A stretch of DNA of 64,000 nt, taken from the NCBI RefSeq assembly GCF_008802365.1, contig NZ_VZQZ01000010.1, forward strand, positions 1-64,000, written 5' to 3'. The notes under the pieces were generated by a model. That model had not been told where the DNA came from, searched no databases, and worked only from the letters and a program-made list of their open reading frames with translations. The translations under genes were made by a program, and so were the position numbers. Of the stretch, positions 36,191-44,040 are shown one piece after another; the stretch's first letter is position 1; every line of letters begins with the position of its first letter. Source of the stretch: Oryzomonas japonica (GTDB lineage Bacteria > Desulfobacterota > Desulfuromonadia > Geobacterales > Pseudopelobacteraceae).

Positions 36191-36793
36191 CTACCGGCCG
36201 CCCCGCTCGTCGCGACGTTCGTCTTTCTGATCGCGACGTTCTTCCTTCTGGTCGCGGCGCTCTTCTTTCGCATCCCGACGCTGCTCACGACGCTCTTCCT
36301 TCACATCCCGGCGCTGGTCGCGGCGTTCCTCTTTCATCTCCCGGCGCTGCTCGCGTCCCGGCTGCCCCATGTCGCGGCGCCCGTCACGCCCGTCCCGGTC
36401 CGGGCGATAGTATCTTCCCCGGTAATGATCCCGGTCCCTCGAATAGACGCGGTATTCCCGGTCACGGTACTCGTGAATCCGGCCCATCTTGTAACGGCGC
36501 AGTTCCGGAGGGAGTTCCCGATAGCGCACCCTTACCCAGTCGCCGCCGTAGTACGAGGTGCGGTACCAGCCGCCCCCGCGGTTGATGAAATAGACGCCGG
36601 AGAGATAGAACATGTCGTAGGGCACGCCCACAGCCACGCCGAAGCCCAGTTCCGCCGGATAGAGAAAGTCAGGCGGTTGCGCGATGACGACCGGCGGGCC
36701 GCCCACGTTGATGTTGAAAGAGATGCCCGCCCAAGCCGCCGGAGCCGCCTGGAGCAGGGCCACTGCCGCTGCTGCCGCTAACAATTTTCTCAT
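36191..36793 (-). CDS. Exported protein with Arg/Glu-rich repeat tail
   Basis: A 200-residue protein with a signal peptide ending AAWAG; the ATG at 36793 follows AAGGAG. Residues 25-110 are a Tyr/Gly/Pro-rich beta-like region (VPYDMFYLSGVYFINRGGGWY). From about 115 to the end it is a highly charged repeat of EERRDQ/EERREQ units, predicted to be a single long helix. Similar exported proteins occur widely in Proteobacteria, without known function. Confidence 0.75.
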   Translation of the reverse strand: MRKLLAAAAAVALLQAAPAAWAGISFNINVGGPPVVIAQPPDFLYPAELGFGVAVGVPYDMFYLSGVYFINRGGGWYRTSYYGGDWVRVRYRELPPELRRYKMGRIHEYRDREYRVYSRDRDHYRGRYYRPDRDGRDGRRDMGQPGREQRREMKEERRDQRRDVKEERREQRRDAKEERRDQKEERRDQKDERRDERGGR

Positions 36794-37160
36794 AAGGTCT
36801 CCTTGTCGCTGATCTGGTCTCCCCCGGAAACTCCGGGCGGGAAACAGGCTGCCCCTTCGTACTTCAAGGCATTGTCTCATCATACCATACCGTTGTGGCA
36901 ATTTAGAATAACTTAGTGAAAAAAATATGTAAAACCGGTGAGTTGAGAAAGAGGAGGAGGGACCGGACCAGCACAGCATCGCCGTCCACCCTGTCGCATG
37001 CCGTGGCGGTGGGGTGAACCTATGGGGGATAAATACGGTCATCAGGAGCGGCAGCACTGTAAGTAATGGCGAAGAGTGAACCGACATTCTCCTTGCCAAT
37101 CATGTGGTTCATGTTATATGTTATCTAAAAGGTATCATGTAACACCTAAAAGGTATCGAA
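36794..37160. other. Divergent intergenic region
   Basis: No coding frame supported. An AT-rich stretch (36880-36945) probably holds the promoter of the minus-strand gene. The right end carries two direct repeats upstream of the HTH gene (separate entry). Confidence 0.5.
37125..37157. repeat. Direct repeats before the HTH/nucleotidyltransferase pair
   Basis: CTAAAAGGTATC occurs at 37125-37136 and again at 37146-37157, exactly 21 bases (two helix turns) apart and ending 3 bases before the start codon. This is the layout of an operator for the adjacent HTH protein. Confidence 0.65.
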
Positions 37161-37490
37161 ATGTTAGAAGCACTCATCGGTTCCACAACCAGCGAAAAGG
37201 CGCTCATCTATCTCACCGCCCGGTCGGAGGGATATATGCGGGAGATTGCCGACTTCTTCGACATTGCGCCGGCACCCCTGCTCCGTCAACTGGATAAACT
37301 CGAAACCGGCGGCATCCTCTACAGCAAATCAGTCGGCCGCACCCGCGTGTTCGGCTTCAACCCACGCTACCCATTTCTGGCTGAACTCCAGGCGCTGCTC
37401 GCCAAGGCGCTCTCCTTCTATCCCGATGATGTCCGCCAGCGTCTGGAGGACAATCGCCGTAGGCCGAGGCGGAAAGGGAAACCGTTGTAA
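37161..37490 (+). CDS. Winged-helix regulator, possible antitoxin
   Basis: A 109-residue ArsR/MarR-like winged-helix protein: EKALIYLTARSEGYMREIADFF, then LLRQLDKLETGGILYSKSVGRTRVF, the recognition helix and wing, with a basic tail (RRRPRRKGK). Its stop overlaps the next start as TAATG, so it is coupled to a nucleotidyltransferase-like protein, as in AbiEi/AbiEii-type or similar HTH-NTase two-gene systems. It probably represses its own operon through the two direct repeats upstream. The antitoxin role is an inference. Confidence 0.8.
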   Translation: MLEALIGSTTSEKALIYLTARSEGYMREIADFFDIAPAPLLRQLDKLETGGILYSKSVGRTRVFGFNPRYPFLAELQALLAKALSFYPDDVRQRLEDNRRRPRRKGKPL

Positions 37491-38041
37491 TGTCCATCCC
37501 ACTGGGTGACATGAGCCTGGCCGAACTGGCCGCTTACGTATCCGACCACCTGACCGGACAAGGCATCGACGTGGTGTTGAGCGGAGGAGGCTGCGTCTCC
37601 GTCTACAGCGACAATCGCTACCGATCCGACGACCTCGACTTCATCGAGCGCTACCGGGAGGATCGCAAGAAACTTGCCGCGGCCCTGGACATGATCGGCT
37701 TCAAACCCAAGAGGCGCTACTTCGTCCACCCGGACACCCCATTCTTTCTTGAGTTTCCGACCGGACCGCTCTCCATAGGTTCCGAACCGGTCAGGGAGAT
37801 CGCCGAGATGGCATTTTCTACCGGCACCCTGCGCATGCTTACCCCGACCGACTGCATCAAGGACCGCCTTGCCCACTACTTCCACTGGGGTGACAAGCAG
37901 GGGTTGGAGCAGGCGCTCATGGTCGCCGGGTCATGTCTGATCGACCTGGACGAACTGGCACGCTGGTCGCGTGTGGAAGGAATGTCGGATGAATTCGAGA
38001 GTATCAAAGGCAGATTATTGAGCGCCTCTGCTAACAGATAG
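37490..38041 (+). CDS. Nucleotidyltransferase-like protein, possible toxin
   Basis: A 183-residue protein. The core reads VVLSGGGCVSVYS followed by SDDLDFI, the GG-x8-S and D-x-D layout of the DNA polymerase-beta-type nucleotidyltransferase superfamily; a further acidic position is less clear. The rest is helical (KLAAALDMIGFKPKRRYF, TDCIKDRLAHYFHW). It overlaps the HTH gene before it. Relatives include AbiEii-type toxins and small HTH-linked NTases; toxicity is not shown by the sequence. A CCCCGT/ACGGGG hairpin at about 38071-38088 may be a weak terminator. Confidence 0.75.
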   Translation: MSIPLGDMSLAELAAYVSDHLTGQGIDVVLSGGGCVSVYSDNRYRSDDLDFIERYREDRKKLAAALDMIGFKPKRRYFVHPDTPFFLEFPTGPLSIGSEPVREIAEMAFSTGTLRMLTPTDCIKDRLAHYFHWGDKQGLEQALMVAGSCLIDLDELARWSRVEGMSDEFESIKGRLLSASANR

Positions 38042-38123
38042 TAGTGTGGAGTTGGGTGACAACACGTAGGCCCCGTACCGAAACGGGGAATACCAGAGTA
38101 GCGACAGCGCAAACAGGGCGCCG

Positions 38124-38282
38124 TTATTGGATAATTTGCGCACGGGCGGCAAGCGTATCCCTGACGAGTTCGTATTCCGTCGCCAAATCCTCATATGCCT
38201 TCTTAAAACCTTCGCGTTTCCCGGCTTTTTCGAGAAACGCCGCATGGTCATGCGTTACCGGTTGATATTTCAAATCAGCCAT
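38124..38282 (-). pseudogene. Truncated HigA-like antitoxin fragment
   Basis: A 52-codon frame starting MADLKYQPVTHDHAAFLEKA. This matches, from memory, the N-terminal arm of XRE-type (HigA-like) antitoxins, which normally continue for another 40-60 residues with a helix-turn-helix. Here it ends at TLAARAQIIQ-stop, just where the HTH should begin, and no shifted frame restores it. No HigB/RelE toxin gene lies upstream. It looks like a remnant of a toxin-antitoxin module, although a short functional antitoxin cannot be excluded. Confidence 0.55.
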
Positions 38283-38348
38283 TTTGAACCTCCTTAAGCA
38301 GTTCCTGCCCCGGAGTGGCACCTGGAACAAAGCATCTACGGGAACGAA

Positions 38349-38975
38349 TCAGAGCTTGGGAAACCGGATGCGGCTCACCATTAGCGAGCCGGAGACTGCG
38401 AAGATCAGCACCAGCGGGTGCAGCGTGAAACCGGCGAACGCCACCTGCCCGAACCAGAGATACTCGTGCACGGCCCCCTGGGTGGCCGCCAGAAAGAGCA
38501 CCAGCACCAGCAAGAGCGACGTGGGGATCGGGGTCCCTTCGAAATATTTCACCTTGCCGTCGGCGCCGGACAACTCCCCGGCCGTAACGTTGTAACGCGC
38601 CAGGCGGGAGACGCCGCAGGCGACGAAACCGGTGAGGACGATACGGTCGTAGAGCCCCTGCATGCCGCAGCCGTACCCGATCACGGCCGGGGCCACGCCG
38701 AAGGAGATCACATCCGCCAGGGAATCCAGCTCGCGCCCCATGCCCGAGCTCTTCTGCCGCCACCGGGCGACCCGCCCGTCCAGGACATCGAAGATCAGCG
38801 CGGCGAGCACCATCCCGCAGGCAAAGTACACATGGCTGATCTCGCCCGTTTGCAGGTACGTCAGCATGGAAAACAGCGCCCCGGTGCCGCAGACCGCGTT
38901 TGCCAGGGTAAACCAGTCGGCAAGCTGGAACTCCCGGATCATGGAAAAAGGTTTATGTCGTTTCTTCGTCGTCAT
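38349..38975 (-). CDS. pssA: CDP-diacylglycerol-serine O-phosphatidyltransferase
   Basis: A 208-residue integral membrane enzyme that makes phosphatidylserine, the precursor of phosphatidylethanolamine. The CDP-alcohol phosphatidyltransferase signature DG-x2-AR-x8-G-x3-D-x3-D is complete in DVLDGRVARW...GMGRELDSLADV (about 63-90). Several membrane helices follow. Length fits PssA type II. CAGGAG lies 11 bases before the start. The psd gene, often adjacent, is not here. Confidence 0.92.
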   Translation of the reverse strand: MTTKKRHKPFSMIREFQLADWFTLANAVCGTGALFSMLTYLQTGEISHVYFACGMVLAALIFDVLDGRVARWRQKSSGMGRELDSLADVISFGVAPAVIGYGCGMQGLYDRIVLTGFVACGVSRLARYNVTAGELSGADGKVKYFEGTPIPTSLLLVLVLFLAATQGAVHEYLWFGQVAFAGFTLHPLVLIFAVSGSLMVSRIRFPKL

Positions 38976-39027
38976 GGCGCATTACTCCTGTCCTTTTTCC
39001 CGTTGGGCACGCACGTTCGGCATCAGA

Positions 39028-39549
39028 TCACCCGCGGCCGCCCCATGTGTGCCGCCTGCGGCTGTTGGTGCGGAGGGCGACGAGCGGCCAGCAGCCGATC
39101 AGGATCAGAGCGCCGCTCACCGCATAGGGGACCCCCATCCCGCCCCAGAGCCGTTCCGGCTTGTCGATTTCGGCATCGTGCGGGTTGTCCCGGTCGTAGA
39201 GGACCGGCACGGTCTGGCCGATGGAAAACCCGCTGTAATGGGGATGGTACAGGGATTCGAAGGTAACCGTCCTGCCGTCGTGGGTCCCGAACTTGACGAC
39301 CGGGCGCAACTCCTTGACGTCTTTGCGGTTAAAGATGCTCCACCGCTCCCGGTACTCGATAATCACCCCGCTGGACTTCAATCCGGAGTGCACCAGGCGG
39401 TAGTTCCTGATGTTCCGCTGCAGGGTGTCGCCCCCCACCAGGTAGGCGAAAAAGAAAAACGGCGCGGTAAAGAAGAGGGCATACATGATGGTGCGTTTAA
39501 CGGCACCGGGCAGTTCTGGTCTGATACGTCGCGGATTCACACTCTTCAC
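39028..39549 (-). CDS. DUF3592-like membrane protein
   Basis: About 173 residues. Two hydrophobic segments, one near residue 25-42 (MYALFFTAPFFFFAYLVGG) and one near the C-terminus (GALILIGCWPLVAL), enclose a soluble beta-rich domain with SSGVIIEY, VVKFGTHDGRTVTFES and GQTVPVLYDRDNPHDAEI, the DUF3592 pattern. The start is uncertain: GTG at 39549, TTG at 39552 or ATG at 39486. A TATAAT on the minus strand lies about 40 bases upstream, inside a C/G-tract palindrome (39591-39605). Function unknown. Confidence 0.75.
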   Translation of the reverse strand: MKSVNPRRIRPELPGAVKRTIMYALFFTAPFFFFAYLVGGDTLQRNIRNYRLVHSGLKSSGVIIEYRERWSIFNRKDVKELRPVVKFGTHDGRTVTFESLYHPHYSGFSIGQTVPVLYDRDNPHDAEIDKPERLWGGMGVPYAVSGALILIGCWPLVALRTNSRRRHTWGGRG

Positions 39550-39643
39550 CAATCTTGCGGTTCTTCATTGTCCTTCGGTTGCAGTTGATTATACCCCCCA
39601 TAGGGGCAAAGGGAAAGGTCACAGGCGACAGATCTCCATTTCC

Positions 39644-40510
39644 CTACACCGCCGCCACCCCGAACGCCCCCATCTTCCCGCGGCAATCCCACTGGGGCAG
39701 CAGGGGCGCGGGGCCTTGTATCTTCACCAGCGGCGGGGTGTGGGTCGCCAGGCCGTTGATCTTGGCCCACAGGGTGATGTCGCCCCAATACTGGGGCGGC
39801 GCGTCGTGGGCGGCCACATGTTTGAAGATCTCTTCCGGGGCCGTGCAACCCGCGTGGAGCGCATCCAGGACCAACTGTTCCAGACGCCCCAGGCCGGTGG
39901 CCGGGTCGGGCGACTCCTCCAGCCATCGGGCCACGGCGGCCGGGACCCAGGGCAAGGGGGTGTCCTTGCGCCGGGACAACAGGACGAACGCGGCCTGATC
40001 CTGCGTTGCAAAGGCTTGGTCCACCTGGAGGGCACAAGCGAACTGTTCCCCGGTCACCGGGCGACGCTGCTCGTACACCGAGGCGAGCTGTTCCGGGGAG
40101 AGCTGTCCCAGGCCGTGGTACGGGACGATGCCGGGGAATGCGGCCACGCAGACAAGCTCCGCGCCCTCGATCCCCCTGAGCGTGAGGCAGGCCAGGATAT
40201 GGGCGAGCATGGCCTGGTCGAACAGGCAGGCATCGAACCAGAGGCAGAGCCGGTCGTACTCCCCGGCCGTTTCCAACTTGCGGTACTGTGCCCTGACCGT
40301 GTCCAGGATCTCCGCCACCCCCATGCCGCCCCCGGTCTCCTTATCCAGGAACCGGGCGCGGGCGGCCAGGGTCGCCTCATCCGGCCACCCCGGAGCCCGT
40401 GGGCCGTCGTACAGGATGTCGTGCCACACGAACACCTCGCCGGGGATGCCGCTCTTTTCCAGGCTCGACCCGGCAATGTCGCCGCCGATGATGTGCAGTA
40501 TCCGCTTCAT
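39644..40510 (-). CDS. DUF1835 domain protein
   Basis: A 288-residue cytoplasmic protein. The N-terminus MKRILHIIGGDIAGSSLEKSG and VFVWHDILYDGP match DUF1835, with a C-terminal helical part (VARWLEESPDPATGLGRLEQLVLDAL). AAGGGGAA precedes the ATG at 40510. The family has no established activity. It follows the sensor-like gene by about 45 bases on the same strand and may be cotranscribed with it. Confidence 0.82.
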   Translation of the reverse strand: MKRILHIIGGDIAGSSLEKSGIPGEVFVWHDILYDGPRAPGWPDEATLAARARFLDKETGGGMGVAEILDTVRAQYRKLETAGEYDRLCLWFDACLFDQAMLAHILACLTLRGIEGAELVCVAAFPGIVPYHGLGQLSPEQLASVYEQRRPVTGEQFACALQVDQAFATQDQAAFVLLSRRKDTPLPWVPAAVARWLEESPDPATGLGRLEQLVLDALHAGCTAPEEIFKHVAAHDAPPQYWGDITLWAKINGLATHTPPLVKIQGPAPLLPQWDCRGKMGAFGVAAV

Positions 40511-40554
40511 GGGTTCCCCTTTCTCTGGCCCGGTGGTGTTACACCGCGTACCAC

Positions 40555-41580
40555 TCACCCCCACCCGTCCTTTATTTCCTGCATTTGCTTTTCATAGCAT
40601 TCGGGGCAGAGCCCGTGGCTGAAACGGGCCTCGGAGTGGCTCGATATGTACTGCTCCAACTGGTGCCAACTTTCCTTGTCGTCCCGGATCTTCTTGCAAT
40701 GCATGCAGATCGGGATGATGCCCTCAAGCTGCTTCACGTTTGCCAGGGCCTCTTCCAGTTGCAGCACCTTGTCCGCGAGCTCCCGCTGCGTATCCCTGAG
40801 CATCCCGACCCCCCTCCTGATCACCAGATAGGAACAGGCAAACACGAACAGCAGGATACCCGCCAGCCAAGCCACGGTCAGCGCAACGATATGGACGATT
40901 TCGCGGCTGTAGGGGGTAACGTCCGTGTAGAGCTCGAAGACGCCGATGACATCGTTCCCCGCCCTGATGGGGATGTAGGTTTCCACCACGGCGACGTTGA
41001 ATTTCGTCTCGTCGCCCAGGTCGAGCATCCGGTCCTTCTTCTCCATGTGGGAATCGATCGCTCCCCGCAAAGCCCTGACCAGACGCCTGTTATCGGGGTC
41101 CGTATGACCGATGATCTTCCCGTCGGTGCTGTAGACGATCTCTGTGGCAGGGGTATAGATCTTGACCTTGAGGATGTCGAAATTGCGCAGATAGGTGCGA
41201 AAATAGCGGTCGATGGCCGGCAGGTCGGCCTGATTCGGCTGGAGGCGGTACCGGCCGTCGCTCCCCACGGGGGCCAGCCGGTCCCGCTGCTCCTCGAACA
41301 TGGCCCGGCTGACCCTGTCAGCCCCCGCCATCGCATCATGCGTGACATCACGCACGGTGATCTCGTAGACGGCAGCCGCCGAAAACGCCAGGATGACGAC
41401 AATGGAGAGGCCGGCGATCCAGACAATAAGATGGAGCAAGGCAGCGGGGTCGTTGCGGGGCCCCGGCCTCAGAAGGCGCCGCCCATAGCGTACGACGGTT
41501 TCCCTCATGGTCTGCCGCCGCTTGCTGGTTGCCACGTTGCCCGCTATGCCACGATTTCCCTTCCGCACCGCATCATCCAT
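40555..41580 (-). CDS. Membrane sensor protein with C-terminal Cys-rich signalling motif
   Basis: A 341-residue protein. Two membrane helices (about 48-70 and 232-255) enclose a periplasmic sensor of about 160 residues (FDILKVKIYTPATEIVYSTD, a single-Cache-like element). A coiled coil (ELADKVLQLEEALANVKQLEG) leads to the C-terminal GIIPICMHCKKIRDD...FSHGLCPECYEK motif, often found at the end of bacterial signalling proteins and likely metal-binding. There is no kinase or cyclase domain, so the output partner is unknown. The ATG at 41580 overlaps the stop of the MFS gene by 8 bases and has AAGGGGAG upstream. Confidence 0.75.
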   Translation of the reverse strand: MDDAVRKGNRGIAGNVATSKRRQTMRETVVRYGRRLLRPGPRNDPAALLHLIVWIAGLSIVVILAFSAAAVYEITVRDVTHDAMAGADRVSRAMFEEQRDRLAPVGSDGRYRLQPNQADLPAIDRYFRTYLRNFDILKVKIYTPATEIVYSTDGKIIGHTDPDNRRLVRALRGAIDSHMEKKDRMLDLGDETKFNVAVVETYIPIRAGNDVIGVFELYTDVTPYSREIVHIVALTVAWLAGILLFVFACSYLVIRRGVGMLRDTQRELADKVLQLEEALANVKQLEGIIPICMHCKKIRDDKESWHQLEQYISSHSEARFSHGLCPECYEKQMQEIKDGWG

Positions 41581-42850
41581 CCTGACGGCTCCCCTTCACA
41601 GCCCCCGCAACGCTCCGTCCCCGCTCGCTGCGGAAGTGGAAAAACGCCAGGGCCAGGGACGCGGCCTGGAGCGCGGCACAGAAGTAGAACGGCGCGCCGA
41701 TGCGCCAGTCGCCCCGGGGCAGGTGGGACACCATGGCCAGAAGCGGCGCGCCGAACAGGGGCGCGAATACGGACGCGAGGCTGTTCACGGAGTTGACCGC
41801 CCCCATGACCTGCCCCTGGTTCCGGGGGCCGGCGGCGCTGGAGATGATGCTCTGGAGCGCCGCCGTAATCGTGAAGCCGAGGATGTTCAGGAAGATCACC
41901 GCGTACATCATCCACCCCTGGGTGGCCATGCCCCACAGCAGGAAGGCCACGGACGAGGACAACAGACCGGCCACCGCCAGGCGGCGCGGGCTGAAGCGCT
42001 TCAGCAGGCGGCCCAGCAGAAATCCCTGCACGATCAGCGACATGAGGCCGACCGCCGCCAGGGACCAGCCGTTCTCCCGCGGGCCCCAGCCGAACTTGAA
42101 GGTGGTGTACAAGACCCACCCGGTGAACATGACGAACTGGGCCAGCCCGCTCAGGGCGACCACGGCCACCAGCCGCCCCACGCCGTTCAGTTGGGTCAGG
42201 GTGCGCAGCGAGGTCAGGGGGTTGGCCTGTTTCCAGTGGAACGGGCGGCGGCGCTCCATCGGGAGCGATTCGGGGAGCACGAAGTAGCCGTAGAGCCAGT
42301 TGACCATGGCCAGAGCCCCGGCCACGAAAAACGGCAGTTGCAGGCTGATCGCCCCCAACAGCCCCCCCATGACCGGGCCGATGATGAAGCCGGCGCCGAA
42401 CATGGCGCCCAGCAGGCCGAAGCGCCGGGCGCGCTCCTCCGGGGGGGTGATGTCGGCCACATAGGCGTTGCACACGGCCGCATTGGCCTGCATGGCGCCC
42501 CCCACCAGCCGCACCGCGATGAGCATCCACAGGGCCGTGGAGAGCCCGGTGGCGAAAAAGGTGAGCCCCAACCCGCAGAAACCGAGCAGCAGCACCGGGC
42601 GGCGGCCATAGGCGTCGGACAGCGCCCCCAGGGCCGGCGAGCCGAAGAAGTTGGCGAACCCGAAGGCGAACACCACCACCCCGAACCAGAAGGCCTGATC
42701 CGCCTGGGAGCCGGTAAAACTTCCGACCAGGGGGGGCAGCACCGGGATGATCAAGCCGATGGACGCCACGTCGATCAACACGGTCAGCATGATGAACGGC
42801 ATGGCGGCAGTACGGTCGCGGCGTGGTGAAAACAGTTTAAAGTCCTTCAT
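41573..42850 (-). CDS. MFS exporter, TetA-like (DHA1)
   Basis: A 425-residue transporter with about 12 membrane helices. The loop 2-3 signature GALSDAYGRRPVLLLGF and motif C-like GFIIGPVMGGLLGA are those of drug:proton antiporters of the TetA branch. The substrate is unknown. The last bases overlap the start of the membrane sensor gene, so the exporter and the sensor are probably one transcription unit. Only a weak AAAGGGA site precedes the ATG, at long spacing. Confidence 0.9.
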   Translation of the reverse strand: MKDFKLFSPRRDRTAAMPFIMLTVLIDVASIGLIIPVLPPLVGSFTGSQADQAFWFGVVVFAFGFANFFGSPALGALSDAYGRRPVLLLGFCGLGLTFFATGLSTALWMLIAVRLVGGAMQANAAVCNAYVADITPPEERARRFGLLGAMFGAGFIIGPVMGGLLGAISLQLPFFVAGALAMVNWLYGYFVLPESLPMERRRPFHWKQANPLTSLRTLTQLNGVGRLVAVVALSGLAQFVMFTGWVLYTTFKFGWGPRENGWSLAAVGLMSLIVQGFLLGRLLKRFSPRRLAVAGLLSSSVAFLLWGMATQGWMMYAVIFLNILGFTITAALQSIISSAAGPRNQGQVMGAVNSVNSLASVFAPLFGAPLLAMVSHLPRGDWRIGAPFYFCAALQAASLALAFFHFRSERGRSVAGAVKGSRQDG

Positions 42851-43022
42851 ACGAAACGACGTGTCCCTTTCGTGATGCTTCCAGAGGCGCGGCAGGAGGA
42901 GGGTAGTGCTCCGGCGGTCAAATATATGAACTCCGGCTGTAGGGGCGTAGTGCCTACGCCCCGGATGGGGAAAGCCCATGGGGGGTCTCACCCATTGGGC
43001 GCCTGTCCCGTTATTGGCTCTC

Positions 43023-43069
43023 AATGGATACGATAGTAGTTTTTAACGCCTGAATGGATATTATAGTAG
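43023..43069. repeat. Direct repeats upstream of the MFS gene
   Basis: AATGGATACGATAGTAG (43023-43039) and AATGGATATTATAGTAG (43053-43069) differ at two to three bases and are 30 bases apart, about 170 bases before the exporter. Possible regulator sites; no regulator gene is adjacent. Confidence 0.5.
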
Positions 43070-43121
43070 CCAATTAAATAAAACCTGGCAACGTCTTCCA
43101 CGCAGTTCACATGCCGCCGCT

Positions 43122-43982
43122 CTACAACTTCTCCACCCTATACCCCTTCTGCCGCAGGGCCTCGATGATCCCGTCCGGCCCCACCAGATGCGCCACCCCC
43201 ACCAGGACGAACCGGGTCTGGCGCAGCTTTTGATACCCCTCGATCACCGGCAGCCAGTTTTTGTTGCGCTCCACGATCAGCCGCTGGTAGAGCTGGGGCT
43301 GGCGGGCCTTGAATTCCCCCGACATCAACTCGTCCAGCTTCCCAGCATCCCCCGTGCGCCAGGCTCCCACGAGGAGCCCGAACTGCTCCCGCATGTTCTT
43401 CATATCCTCGATGGAGTAGGCCACAAAGGCATCCTCGTTGCCGTCCGCCATGGAGACCACGTAGTCGATCTGCTGGTCGGCCGTCTCCAGTCCATCCACG
43501 GCCTTCTTGTCCGCGATGGCCCGTGCGTAGTAGACGTTGTCCACCCCCTGCTGGGTTACCCCCATTTTCATTAATTCCATGAGCGTCAGGGTCGTCACGA
43601 TCATGGACGGCTTGAATTGGCCGAAGGTCGAAAGCGGGATGCCGTTGGCCTCGGAAAAGGCGCGGAGCGCGGCGTAGGCCTTGGGCGACAGATGCTTGTC
43701 CACGGTGCTGCCGTCGCTGTACAGGGCCCTGGCCAGAAACCGCTGCTGGGTCGCCGGGGCCTGGAGCGTGCCCAAATCGGTCTCGAAGACCACGACCTGG
43801 GACGCCCGGTACGCCCGGTCGAACTCGACCGGCAGGGGAAAATCCTTCTCCCGCAGCACATGGCAGGTGCCCCCCAGGTAGAGGACGCTCCCCCCCTTTT
43901 GCGCCTTCCACACCGACGATTCGGCCCCTGCCCCGCTGCAGGCGAACAGGACCAGCATGATACCCGCTATGGCTCTCTTCAT
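43122..43982 (-). CDS. TraB/GumN family protein
   Basis: A 286-residue protein with a signal peptide ending GAGAE. The TraB/GumN hallmarks are present: the N-terminal GGTCHVLRE (G-x2-H type) and the C-terminal VLVGVAHLVGPDG, which together suggest a metal-dependent hydrolase site. Middle helices include ADGNEDAFVAYSIEDMKNM. Activity is predicted for the family, not proven. AAGGAG lies 10 bases before the ATG at 43982. It follows the hybrid kinase gene by about 60 bases. Confidence 0.9.
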   Translation of the reverse strand: MKRAIAGIMLVLFACSGAGAESSVWKAQKGGSVLYLGGTCHVLREKDFPLPVEFDRAYRASQVVVFETDLGTLQAPATQQRFLARALYSDGSTVDKHLSPKAYAALRAFSEANGIPLSTFGQFKPSMIVTTLTLMELMKMGVTQQGVDNVYYARAIADKKAVDGLETADQQIDYVVSMADGNEDAFVAYSIEDMKNMREQFGLLVGAWRTGDAGKLDELMSGEFKARQPQLYQRLIVERNKNWLPVIEGYQKLRQTRFVLVGVAHLVGPDGIIEALRQKGYRVEKL

Positions 43983-44040
43983 CCCTTGTTGCTCCTTCTC
44001 TGCATATGTGGTGGTTTGGGAGAACCGCCCCACCCTGACG

